DNA from: JACRCT01 sp036504155
GTDB lineage: Bacteria > Myxococcota > Myxococcia > Myxococcales > UBA5297
Direction of reading: 5' to 3'
Length of the DNA: 64,000 nt
Assembly (NCBI GenBank): GCA_036504155.1
Contig: DASXVQ010000030.1
Span: 62,001-126,000 of the forward strand
A model generated the notes under the pieces. That model was not told the origin of the DNA, ran no database searches, and was given only the letters and a program-made list of their open reading frames with translations. Below are positions 16,863 to 24,686 of this stretch, piece by piece (the stretch's first letter is position 1; every line of letters starts with the position of its first letter). Made by a program: the position numbers and the translations under genes.

Positions 16863-17243
16863 ATGCCCCGCTCGCCCCGCCCGAGGAAGCCCAAGGCCCC
16901 GCCCGAGGTGGGCTGGTGCGTCTACCTCGTCGAGTGCCGGGACGGCTCGCTGTACGCCGGGGCGACCAACCGGTTGCTCCGGCGGGTGGCCAAGCACGAC
17001 GCGGGCAAGGGCGCGCGCTACACGCGCTCGCGGCGGCCGGTGAAGCTGGTGTGGTGGGAGAGCGCCGCCGACAAGTCCGCGGCGCTCTCGCGCGAGGCGA
17101 GGATCAAGCAGCTGAGCCGGGCCGAGAAGCTGGCGCTGGTCGCGGCCCCTACTTGTTCCGCCCGGCCTTCTCGGAAGCCTGCGAGCGCAGCACGTACATC
17201 TCGAGCTGCTCGCGCAGGTCGGGGGGCAGCCCGACGAACTTGA
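16863..17243 (+). CDS. GIY-YIG nuclease-domain protein (UPF0213 type)
   Basis: The GIY-YIG core starts WCVYLVECRDGSLYAGATNRLLRRVAKHD, cut here to its main signature CVYLVE..SLYAGAT, followed by GKGARYTRSRRPVKLVWWE and ALSREARIKQLSRAEK, all typical of the small YhbQ/UPF0213 family (about 90-100 aa). The frame continues to 126 residues with an Ala/Arg/Ser-rich tail that lies antisense to the 3' end of the PilZ gene (17149-17243), so the tail may be a recent extension. Function in the cell is unknown; the fold is a single-strand-cutting nuclease domain. Confidence 0.85.
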   Translation: MPRSPRPRKPKAPPEVGWCVYLVECRDGSLYAGATNRLLRRVAKHDAGKGARYTRSRRPVKLVWWESAADKSAALSREARIKQLSRAEKLALVAAPTCSARPSRKPASAARTSRAARAGRGAARRT

Positions 17244-17793
17244 GGGCGGCGCTGGTGCGCGACGGGGCGCCGTTGGTCTTCACCCCGCGGCGCACCACCT
17301 CGGCCTTGCAGAGGATGGTCCGGCCCTCGAGCTCCATCTCCACGTCGACGACCTCGCCGACCCGGGCGCGGCTCTCGCTGACCACCAGCGCGCCGCCGGC
17401 CGAGACGTTGACCGTGCGCGTCTCCTCGATCTCCGCGCCGCCCGAGAGGCGGATGCGGCAGTCGGCGTCGATGCGCACCTCCATGCGGCGCTGGCGGTGC
17501 TCGGCGCCCTCGACGACCATCTCCACGTCGGCCTGGCCGCCGTTGACCCGGAACTCGCTCAGCCGCCCGGGCACGAAGACCACCGACTGGTCCAGCGGCA
17601 GCTCGACCCGGACCTTGGCGTCGCTCTTGAAGTGCAGGTGCTCGCCGTTGACCACCCGGGCCACGGCGATCAGCCGCCTCTCCTCGGTGGCGACCACCTC
17701 GACCGGGATCGCGATTCCGGTCTTGTCGTGAATCAAAGCGCCCCGCCTCAACCCGGACTGCAACGCCTCGCTCAGCGCCTTGAGGTCTGGCAC
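17149..17793 (-). CDS. PilZ-domain protein, probable c-di-GMP receptor
   Basis: GTG 17793 is chosen because AGGAGG lies 5-10 nt upstream; the frame is open further. The 214-residue protein has a YcgR-like N-terminal beta domain (about 20-95) and a PilZ domain with both c-di-GMP binding motifs intact: RMEVR (RxxxR, residues 103-107) and NVSAGG (NxSxxG, residues 129-134). It therefore probably binds c-di-GMP and acts on a partner through the N-terminal domain. It lies downstream of the Ser/Thr kinase gene on the same strand. A CTACCCT box at 17829-17835 (minus strand) could give it its own promoter. Confidence 0.9.
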   Translation of the reverse strand: MPDLKALSEALQSGLRRGALIHDKTGIAIPVEVVATEERRLIAVARVVNGEHLHFKSDAKVRVELPLDQSVVFVPGRLSEFRVNGGQADVEMVVEGAEHRQRRMEVRIDADCRIRLSGGAEIEETRTVNVSAGGALVVSESRARVGEVVDVEMELEGRTILCKAEVVRRGVKTNGAPSRTSAALKFVGLPPDLREQLEMYVLRSQASEKAGRNK

Positions 17794-17883
17794 GCGGCCT
17801 CCTTTGAAGTGCCCTGCCTGCACCGGCGAGGGTAGCAAGGTTGGCCCGGGCTTTTCGACGGCGCGGCCCGGGGCCCTCTCGTG

Positions 17884-20658
17884 CTACCTTATCGATCCTT
17901 CAGGCGGCTCTTCGGCGGGGTGGATCTTCAGCCAGTCCTTGGCTTCCCCGCTCCCGCGCGCCGCGGCGTCCTCCAGCAGCGAACGCCCGCGCTCCTTCTC
18001 GCCCTTCTCCCACAGCGCCCGTCCCAACACGGCCCCCTGGGCGACCGAGGTGCGCCGCGACGGGAAGACCCTCTCCAGCGCGGCGACGGCGAGGTCGGGC
18101 TTGCCGAGCGCGAGCTGGCAGCGCGCCTCCTCGTGGGCCACCGCGTCGACGTCCCCCAGCGCGCGCGCCAGCTTCTTCGCCCGCTCCAGCAGCGGCAGGG
18201 CCCGCTCGCAGCCCTCCTGCAGCCGCATCGCCTGGGCCTCCACTGCGAGGATGGGCGCCAGCTCGGGTGAGTCCTCCGCGGCGACGGCCTCCAAGGCCAG
18301 GCGGGCCTCGGCGGCCCGGCGCTCGGCGGCGGCGGGGTCGTTGGCGGCGAGCTCGGTCTGGGCCATCGCGTTCAGAATGAAGGCCGCCTCGGGGCTGCGC
18401 TCGCCGAAGGCCAGCGCGCCCGAGACCTTGGCGCGCTCGAGGAGGCTGCGCGCCGGCGCCGGCTGCCCGCCCTCGCGAAGCACCCGCGCCAGCTCCAGCA
18501 GCCCCGCCACCGTCTGCTTGTGACCCTTGCCCAGGCCCGCCTCCAGGGCCTCGGCCGCACGCATCAGATCCGGGACCGCGTCCTCGCAGCGGCGCAGGGC
18601 GCACAGGGTCTCGCCCCTCACCGAGTAGGCGTTGGAGCGCCCCAGCGCCGAGGGGAGCGCCTCGGCGAGCAGCACGGCCTCCTCGGCCGCGTCCAGCGCG
18701 CCCTCCTGCCGGCCCGCCATCGCCCGGGCGCGCCCCGCCTCGAGGCGCGAAGCGATGGAGGCGTCCCCGCCCGCGGCGTCGAGGAAGGCCTTGGCGTGCA
18801 GCGCCGCGTTGGCCGCCTCGGGGTCCCGGCGAGAGGCGAGGCCGGCGAGGATGGCCGTCCAGGCGCGCGCGGCCGCCAGCGGCTCCCCGGCCGCCTCCGC
18901 CGCGGCCGCGGCCTCGTGCAGCATCGGCTCCATCGGTTCGGGGACGGTCTCCAGGACGGCGAGGTTCTGCGTCAGCAGCGCCCGGGCGGCCAGCGGGGCG
19001 AGGCCGGCGGCCCGGGCCAGCGTGCGCGCCTCGTCGGCGAAGCGGATCGCCTCCGAGGCGAGCCCGACCAGTCGCAGCGCCTCGGCCTTGGAGAGCTTGG
19101 CAGCGATCTCGGAAGCCCCCGGCACGGCCGGCCAGCGCCGGTCGGCCTGGAGCGCCGCGACGCAGCTCTCGATGGAAGGAAGCCTCGCCAGCGCCTCGGC
19201 CGCGACCTCGGGACCGACCGTGGTTTCTCCGAGCACCTCGACCAGGGCTTCGAGGTCCCCGTGCCGCTCCGCCAGGCAGCGCTCGCGGCCCGCGGCGAGC
19301 GCCGCCAGCTCCTCGGGACGCTTCGCCGCGCACAGCTCGGACTGCGCCCGGGCCAAGGTCCGCGAGTAGCCGACCAGGGCCTCCTGCACCTTCTGGAAGC
19401 TGCCCTTGCCCGAACGCGCCTCCAGGGACTGGCGGGCCTTATCCACCTTCGCCGAGAGCTGCGGCGTCATCCCGTCCGGGCCCTTGGGCTCGCACCGCCC
19501 GGCGCGACCGTTCCCCAGCTGGACCGCCGCCACCGCCGAGGCGAGCAGCAGCGCCGCGGCGCCGGCCACGCCCCAGCGAACCACCCGATCGCCTCGGCGC
19601 GGACGGCCCAAGGCGTCGAGCAGGTTCTCCAGGAACGGGTAACGCGCCTGCGGCTCCACCTTCAGCCCACGCTCGAGCACGCGCACCAGCCACACCGGAA
19701 CGTTGGCCGCCGCAGGCGCGGGGCGCAGGTGGCCGAGCAGGACCTCGGTCCGGTGCTCCTGGAACGTCTTGCCGCCGAAGGGGCGCTCGCCGAAGAGCGC
19801 CTCCCAGAGCGCGACGCAGAAGCTGAACTGGTCGCTGCGGGCGTCGACCGTCGCGCCGGTGAACTGCTCGGGCGCCATGTACGCCGGCGTCCCGCCCATC
19901 TCGCTGGCGAAGGACTTGGGTTCGGGGACTTCGGCCTGGCCCGCGCCCCCGCCGGATGCGGCCGCGGGCGCCTCGTCGATCACCACCGGCCTGGCCAGGC
20001 CGAAGTCGGTGACCCGGACCCGGCCGTCGGTCCCCAGGAGCACGTTGCCTGGCTTGAAGTCACGGTGGACGAGCCCCGCTGCGTGCGCCGCGGCGAGCCC
20101 CTGCCCCGCCGCCAGGAACATCTCCACCACCTCGCGCCACGGCCGGTGCCCCTCGGCCATCCAGTCGGCGAGCGTGCCGCCGTCCACCAACTCCATGGCG
20201 AGGAAGACCTGTTCGCCCACCGTGCCGACGTCGAAGACCGTCGCGACGTTGGAGTGGGACAGCCGGGCCATCGCCTGCGCCTCGCGCAGCAGCCGGCTCT
20301 GGGCCTGCGTCGCGGTCTCGGCGCCCAGCGCCTCCGGCCGCAGGACCTTGAGCGCCACCTTGCGCTCCAGCTCCGGATCGAAGGCCGAATAGACGACCCC
20401 CATCCCGCCGGCGTTGAGCAGCTCCAAGACGAGATAGCGCCCGAGCTTGGTGTAGGGCGCCGGGGCTCCGGGCTCGCCGCCCGAGCCGCCCGGGGTCGAT
20501 GATCCGAGATCGTCGCGCGCGGCATCGGCGACGAGCGCTCGGCAGTCGGGGCAGCCATCGATGTGCGACTCGATGGCCTCGGCCTCCTCGCCGGACAGCA
20601 GGCCCGAGGCGAAGTCGAGCAGCGCGCTCTCGTTGGGGCAGGCCATGGTTCGAGCCAT
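17884..20658 (-). CDS. Ser/Thr protein kinase with N-terminal zinc finger and C-terminal TPR-like region
   Basis: ATG 20658 is my choice; ATG 20646 or an upstream TTG (20685) are possible. The first 45 residues hold an anti-sigma-type zinc finger (H..GCPDC). The kinase domain has VALKVL (Lys), HRDFKPGN (catalytic Asp), DFGLA and MAPEQF; the glycine loop reads NAGGMG with the first Gly replaced by Asn. One membrane span (VAGAAALLLASAVAAV) follows, then about 500 residues of Ala-rich helical repeats, probably TPR-like. It should be a membrane-anchored kinase with its finger and kinase domains in the cytoplasm. The PilZ gene follows after 90 bp. Confidence 0.9.
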   Translation of the reverse strand: MARTMACPNESALLDFASGLLSGEEAEAIESHIDGCPDCRALVADAARDDLGSSTPGGSGGEPGAPAPYTKLGRYLVLELLNAGGMGVVYSAFDPELERKVALKVLRPEALGAETATQAQSRLLREAQAMARLSHSNVATVFDVGTVGEQVFLAMELVDGGTLADWMAEGHRPWREVVEMFLAAGQGLAAAHAAGLVHRDFKPGNVLLGTDGRVRVTDFGLARPVVIDEAPAAASGGGAGQAEVPEPKSFASEMGGTPAYMAPEQFTGATVDARSDQFSFCVALWEALFGERPFGGKTFQEHRTEVLLGHLRPAPAAANVPVWLVRVLERGLKVEPQARYPFLENLLDALGRPRRGDRVVRWGVAGAAALLLASAVAAVQLGNGRAGRCEPKGPDGMTPQLSAKVDKARQSLEARSGKGSFQKVQEALVGYSRTLARAQSELCAAKRPEELAALAAGRERCLAERHGDLEALVEVLGETTVGPEVAAEALARLPSIESCVAALQADRRWPAVPGASEIAAKLSKAEALRLVGLASEAIRFADEARTLARAAGLAPLAARALLTQNLAVLETVPEPMEPMLHEAAAAAEAAGEPLAAARAWTAILAGLASRRDPEAANAALHAKAFLDAAGGDASIASRLEAGRARAMAGRQEGALDAAEEAVLLAEALPSALGRSNAYSVRGETLCALRRCEDAVPDLMRAAEALEAGLGKGHKQTVAGLLELARVLREGGQPAPARSLLERAKVSGALAFGERSPEAAFILNAMAQTELAANDPAAAERRAAEARLALEAVAAEDSPELAPILAVEAQAMRLQEGCERALPLLERAKKLARALGDVDAVAHEEARCQLALGKPDLAVAALERVFPSRRTSVAQGAVLGRALWEKGEKERGRSLLEDAAARGSGEAKDWLKIHPAEEPPEGSIR

Positions 20659-21322
20659 CTTCGCGTGCGCTGCTTCCTCGGGCAATCAGGCGCGACGCGC
20701 GGTGAGCTCTGCGGGGAGATCATTCGGGCCGAAGACGAGCCTGAGCGGTGCCTCTCCTTCGCGCCTCAGGACCAGCCCTTCGCACCGTCATGATCGCCCA
20801 GCGGAACAGGGTGGCCGCGGTCGAGCGACGAGCGACGCGAGGGCCTGCTGGGTCGCCCGCTTCCAAGGCGAGCCGCCCAGCGCCTGCGATGGAGCGCGGG
20901 ATCGGGCGGTCCGGCAGCGACGCCCCTGACCGTCCAGGTGCTCGCGCCCGTCTCCTGAAGCGCGCGTCTCCCCGAAGACCCTTGTCGATTCGCCTGCTTG
21001 CCTCGGCCGCACTCCCGAGCTGCAGGCGGCCGCGTGCAATTCCGCACTGCCCGCTCGCCGTGTGGGATGGAAACCTCACGAGCGCGACTCTTATACTTCC
21101 TTCGTTCGGCTTTGCAGTTGACCGCGAATCAGCGGCGAAGGGCGAGGTCTCCGAGGGGAACGCCGGTCAGGAATTGACCGTATGTGTGCCGTTCGCAGAC
21201 CCATTCACTCGACGAGTGCGCCCCCGGCCTCTCGCCCTCTCAGGGGTGAGCTGAGCAGCCAGGACATCACCTAGACGCGCACCTCCTTCCCGGCAGCCGG
21301 CGACGGCCGCACCGAGGCGGAC
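20659..21322. other. 664-bp non-coding region upstream of the chemosensory operon
   Basis: I see no gene, RNA or repeat array here. It separates the divergent kinase gene from cheW. It holds a TATACT box at 21092-21097 and two direct copies of TTGACCG at 21118-21124 and 21174-21180, which could be regulatory. The short open frames are rich in Arg and Ala and have no ribosome sites. Confidence 0.5.
21069..21097 (+). promoter_or_regulatory. Candidate promoter of the chemosensory operon
   Basis: TATACT (21092-21097) is a near-perfect -10 box in otherwise GC-rich DNA; GGAAAC lies 17 bp upstream where a -35 box should be and resembles an ECF-type GGAAC rather than TTGACA. The leader to cheW would be about 220 nt. 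Confidence 0.3.
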
Positions 21323-21868
21323 ATGCCCCCAGAATCCGATCCCCAGCTGATGCAGGAGGTCGCTCGCCTCGAGAGCGAGCTGGCGAGGCTGCGCTCCAGA
21401 GTCATCGGCCACGTCGAGCGCGAGCAGCTCCCGAGCGGCCCCCTCCCGCTGCTGGTCTTCCGACTGGGCCAGGAGCGGGTCGCCATCCTCCACCGGTTCG
21501 TGGTGGAGGTGGTGCTGATGTGCCGGCTGTCGTCCATCCCCGAGGCGCCGGCGTGGATCGCCGGGCTGCTGAACTGCCGCGGGATATCCGTGCCGGTGGT
21601 CGACGCCCTGGCGCGGCTGCGCCACGCCTCCCGCCGCCCTGAGTTGAGCGACATCATCGTCATCTGCGAGGTCGAGGGCCGCCGCGTCGGCTTCCTGGTT
21701 CAGGAGATCCTCGGCATCGAGACCGCGCCCTCCGACCAGCTGCAGCCCCCGTCCAGCGACCTCGAGCACGCCCCGTACCTGCTCGGAGTCTTCCAAGGTT
21801 CCGAGCGGACCACGCTCCTCTTCAGCGTCCCTGCCCTGCTCGCGACCTCGTCGGTGCCGGCCCCCTGA
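21323..21868 (+). CDS. cheW: CheW-like coupling protein (first copy)
   Basis: A 35-residue coiled-coil start (LMQEVARLESELARLRSRV) precedes a CheW domain (about 42-175) with the conserved LLNCRGISVPVVDALARL and GRRVGFLVQEILGI blocks. CheW proteins bridge chemoreceptors and CheA in the signalling array. Its position before cheR-TPR is like wspB in the Wsp system. The stop codon shares one base with the ATG of cheR (TGATG), indicating translational coupling in a six-gene operon. Confidence 0.9.
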   Translation: MPPESDPQLMQEVARLESELARLRSRVIGHVEREQLPSGPLPLLVFRLGQERVAILHRFVVEVVLMCRLSSIPEAPAWIAGLLNCRGISVPVVDALARLRHASRRPELSDIIVICEVEGRRVGFLVQEILGIETAPSDQLQPPSSDLEHAPYLLGVFQGSERTTLLFSVPALLATSSVPAP

Positions 21869-23082
21869 TGCTCGCGCTCCTCCGAGAGGCGATCTCGCGT
21901 CGCTACGGCTTGGCGCCGCGGCCCGCCTCCGAGCCCGCCCTCCTCGGCGCAGCGCAGGCCCTTGCCGAGCGCCTCGGCATCCCGCCGGAGACGCTCGTCG
22001 ACCGCGCCCTGCGCGATCCCGAGCTCCTGCGCGCGCTGGCCAGCCGCCTGACGGTCGACGAGACGTACTTCCTGCGTCAGGCGGAGCACTTCGACCTGAT
22101 CCTCTCTCGGCTCACCGATCGTCCGGCGACCCTCCTCTCGCGGCCGGCGACCCTCTGGTCCGCCGGGTGCTCGCGCGGAGAGGAGCCGTTCTCGCTGGCC
22201 ATCGTCCTCGCCGAGCGCGCCCCGTGGGCCGTCTCCTGCGTGCGCATCCTCGCCACCGACCTCAGCGCGGAGGCGATCCGCCAGGCCCGCGCCGCGCGGT
22301 ACAGCGAGTGGTCGATGCGCGTGGCTCCAGACTGGCTGCGCTCCGGCTACTTCCAGCCGGTGGACGGTGGCTGCTGGCAGCTCTGCGACCGCATCCGGGG
22401 CGCGGTGAGCTTCGAGAACCTGTCCATCGACGAGCACCTGTCGCGAATGCCCGACCAGTCCGTCGACGTCGTGCTCTTCCGCAACGTCGCCATCTACCTC
22501 GAGCCGCCCGCCCTCGAGCAGATCTACGCCGGGTTCGCCCGGGTCCTGGTCGAGGACGGCCTGCTGCTCATCGGCGCCTCGGATCCCCCGCCGGGCCAGG
22601 CGTTCCTCTCCTCCGGCGGCGGCGCCTACCATCCCCGGCCGCGAAGGCGGCCCGCGCCGGCGGCCCCTGCGCGCCCCTCGCCCGCTTCGGTCCAGGAGCT
22701 CTACCAGCGGGCCGTCCAACTGGGAGACCGCGGCTCGGTCGACGACGCCCTCGACCTGGCCACCCGCGTGATCGGCGCGGCCCCCTCCTGGAGCGCCGGC
22801 TACGTGCTGCGCGCCAACCTGCTGCTCGCCTGCGCGCGCCACCGCGAGGCCACCGCCGACCTCCGCCACGCCGTCTACCTGTCGCCCCAGGAGCTGCTGC
22901 CGCGCTTCCTGTGCGCGGCCGCGCTGCGGGCGGCGAAGCAGGTGCGGCAGGCGGCCGCCGAGGCCCGCGAGCTCGTCGCCCGGCTGCGTCGCCTTCCCGG
23001 CACGGCGCTGCTCGAGGACGGCCGCACCACCGCCGCCGAGCTGCTCGCGGGAGCCCTGGACCTTCTGGAGGACGATCGATGA
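21868..23082 (+). CDS. cheR: CheR chemoreceptor methyltransferase with C-terminal TPR region
   Basis: The N-terminal helical part has VDETYFLRQAEHF, then the SAM-binding LWSAGCSRGEEPFSLAIVLAE, ILATDLSAEAI, and DVVLFRNVAIYLEP, all standard for CheR, which methylates glutamates on receptors. Residues about 268-400 are helical repeats (ELYQRAVQLGDRGSVDDALDLATR and following), a TPR-like tail as in WspC and FrzF. Such tails control which receptor or partner is modified. The 404-residue length fits this subclass. ATGA overlap with the next cheW shows coupling. Confidence 0.93.
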   Translation: MLALLREAISRRYGLAPRPASEPALLGAAQALAERLGIPPETLVDRALRDPELLRALASRLTVDETYFLRQAEHFDLILSRLTDRPATLLSRPATLWSAGCSRGEEPFSLAIVLAERAPWAVSCVRILATDLSAEAIRQARAARYSEWSMRVAPDWLRSGYFQPVDGGCWQLCDRIRGAVSFENLSIDEHLSRMPDQSVDVVLFRNVAIYLEPPALEQIYAGFARVLVEDGLLLIGASDPPPGQAFLSSGGGAYHPRPRRRPAPAAPARPSPASVQELYQRAVQLGDRGSVDDALDLATRVIGAAPSWSAGYVLRANLLLACARHREATADLRHAVYLSPQELLPRFLCAAALRAAKQVRQAAAEARELVARLRRLPGTALLEDGRTTAAELLAGALDLLEDDR

Positions 23083-23642
23083 CCGAGCACGAGATCGCAG
23101 CGGAGGCCCGATACCAGGACATCCTCGACAAGCGCGCCCGCGCGCTCGCCGCCGTCCCCTCCGCGGCAGGCCAGCGCCGCCTGGCGCAGACCGTGGCGCT
23201 GGTGAAGGTCGGCGCCGAGACCTTCGGCGTGCCCGTCGACGGGCTGCGCGAGATCGTCCGGGCCCCGCCGCTGACGCCGCTGCCCGGCCTGCCTGCGTGG
23301 CTGCCGGGAATCCTCCACCTGCGCGGCGAGGTGCTCTGCGCCGTCCACCTGGGCCAGTGGTTCGCCATCGCGGACCCGAGGCCGGCGCAGTACCTGGTGG
23401 TGCTGGACGGCGCCGAGTTCCCGCTGGGGCTGCTGGTGAGCGCCGTCGCCGGCTTCCGCGACGTCCACGAGGACGAGTTCGCCAGCGGCCTGGGCGAGGC
23501 CGAGACCACCGCGGCCCGGCGCCCCATCTCGCGCACCACGCGCGACCTCGTCTCCATCCTCGACCTGCCCACCCTGGTGAAGAACCCCGACCTGCGCATC
23601 GCCGCCGGGGCCTCCCCGCCCTCCACCGTCTTCGCTGGCTGA
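23079..23642 (+). CDS. cheW: CheW-like coupling protein (second copy)
   Basis: ATG 23079 overlaps the cheR stop by 4 nt and has GGAGG upstream. The 187-residue protein starts with a helix (EHEIAAEARYQDILDKRARAL), then a CheW domain with LVKVGAETFGVPVDGLREIV and ILHLRGEVLCAVHLGQWF. The helical start before the CheW fold is typical of the WspD-type second coupling protein. A Pro/Ala-rich tail ends the chain. It should couple the MCP encoded next to the CheA encoded two genes on. Confidence 0.9.
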   Translation: MTEHEIAAEARYQDILDKRARALAAVPSAAGQRRLAQTVALVKVGAETFGVPVDGLREIVRAPPLTPLPGLPAWLPGILHLRGEVLCAVHLGQWFAIADPRPAQYLVVLDGAEFPLGLLVSAVAGFRDVHEDEFASGLGEAETTAARRPISRTTRDLVSILDLPTLVKNPDLRIAAGASPPSTVFAG

Positions 23643-23693
23643 CGTTTCCGCCGCCTTCGCCGTCCCCTATCGATTGCACTCCCCGGAGAGACC

Positions 23694-24686
23694 ATGACCA
23701 GCCGCTTCGCCTACACCGCGATCTTCGACCTCGTCCTCGGGGCGACCCTGATGGCCCTCTTGTGGATGCGCTTCCGCAACGGCCTGGCGACCAAGCTGTT
23801 CGGCCTGCTCATCCCCACCATGATCGCCATCGGCCTCGGCTCGGGCTTCATGGCCATCGAGTCGGACCCCGCCGTCACCATCGCCGGAGCGGTGAGCCTG
23901 GCCACGCTGGCCATCGTCTCCTGCACCCTCATATTCCGCATCGTCGTGCGCGGCATGGAGGAGCGCATCGCCACCATCCTCGCCAGCACCGCGCAGATCT
24001 CCGCCACCGCCAAGCAGTCCGCGGCCACCGCCTCCGAGCAGGCGGCCACCGTGGCCGAGGTGGGGACGACCGTCGAGGAGATCAAGCAGACGAGCGCCCA
24101 CGCCGCCTCCATGGCCCAGCGGGTGGTCGACATCGGCACGCAGGCGGTCAGCAAGGGGCAGCGGGGCCTGCAGTCGGCGACCGAGGCGATGAAGGTGCTC
24201 GAGCTCATCGCCCAGGTCGGCGAGATCGTCGACACGGTCAACGACCTGGCGGACCAGTCCAACCTGCTCGCCGTCAACGCCAGCATCGAGGCCGCCAAGG
24301 CCGGCGAGCACGGCAAGGGCTTCGCCGTGGTGGCCTCCGAGGTGCGCAGCCTGGCCGACCAGAGCAAGCGCGGCGCCCAGCAGATTCGCAGCGCCCTCTC
24401 GCGCGCGGACGAGGGGCGCCGTTCCCTGGAGCTGGTCAACTCCACGCTGCGCGAGCTGTCCACCGTCCTCGACGAGAGCGCCGACGGCGCCCGGCAGATC
24501 GCCGCGTCCTCCAGCCAGCAGGCCTCGGGCATCGCCCAGATCGCCAGCGCCATGGGCAACGTGTCGCTGGGCGGCAAGAACACCGCCGAGGGCGCCCGCC
24601 AGCTCGAGGCCGCGGTGACCAACCTGAGCCAGATAGCCGAGCAGCTCCGGTCGCTCGTCTCCGGCACTGCGCGCCGCATGTCATGA
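23694..24686 (+). CDS. Methyl-accepting chemotaxis protein without a ligand-binding domain
   Basis: The first 85 residues hold three or so hydrophobic spans (FDLVLGATLMALLWM, LLIPTMIAIGLGSGF, AGAVSLATLAIVSCTLIF) with only short loops, so there is no periplasmic sensor domain. The cytoplasmic part (about 100-330) is a coiled-coil with the conserved hairpin tip DLADQSNLLAVNASIEAAKAGEHGKGFA in shortened form: ADQSNLLAVNASIEAAKAG. No HAMP domain is evident. It could sense membrane state or bind another sensor protein. It has a GGAGAG ribosome site and overlaps cheA by 4 nt. Confidence 0.92.
   Translation: MTSRFAYTAIFDLVLGATLMALLWMRFRNGLATKLFGLLIPTMIAIGLGSGFMAIESDPAVTIAGAVSLATLAIVSCTLIFRIVVRGMEERIATILASTAQISATAKQSAATASEQAATVAEVGTTVEEIKQTSAHAASMAQRVVDIGTQAVSKGQRGLQSATEAMKVLELIAQVGEIVDTVNDLADQSNLLAVNASIEAAKAGEHGKGFAVVASEVRSLADQSKRGAQQIRSALSRADEGRRSLELVNSTLRELSTVLDESADGARQIAASSSQQASGIAQIASAMGNVSLGGKNTAEGARQLEAAVTNLSQIAEQLRSLVSGTARRMS

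Noticed and set aside
20748..21254. 168-codon frame upstream of cheW
   Set aside because: Composition is Arg/Ala/Pro with no domain or ribosome site, and it holds the likely promoter of the chemosensory operon.
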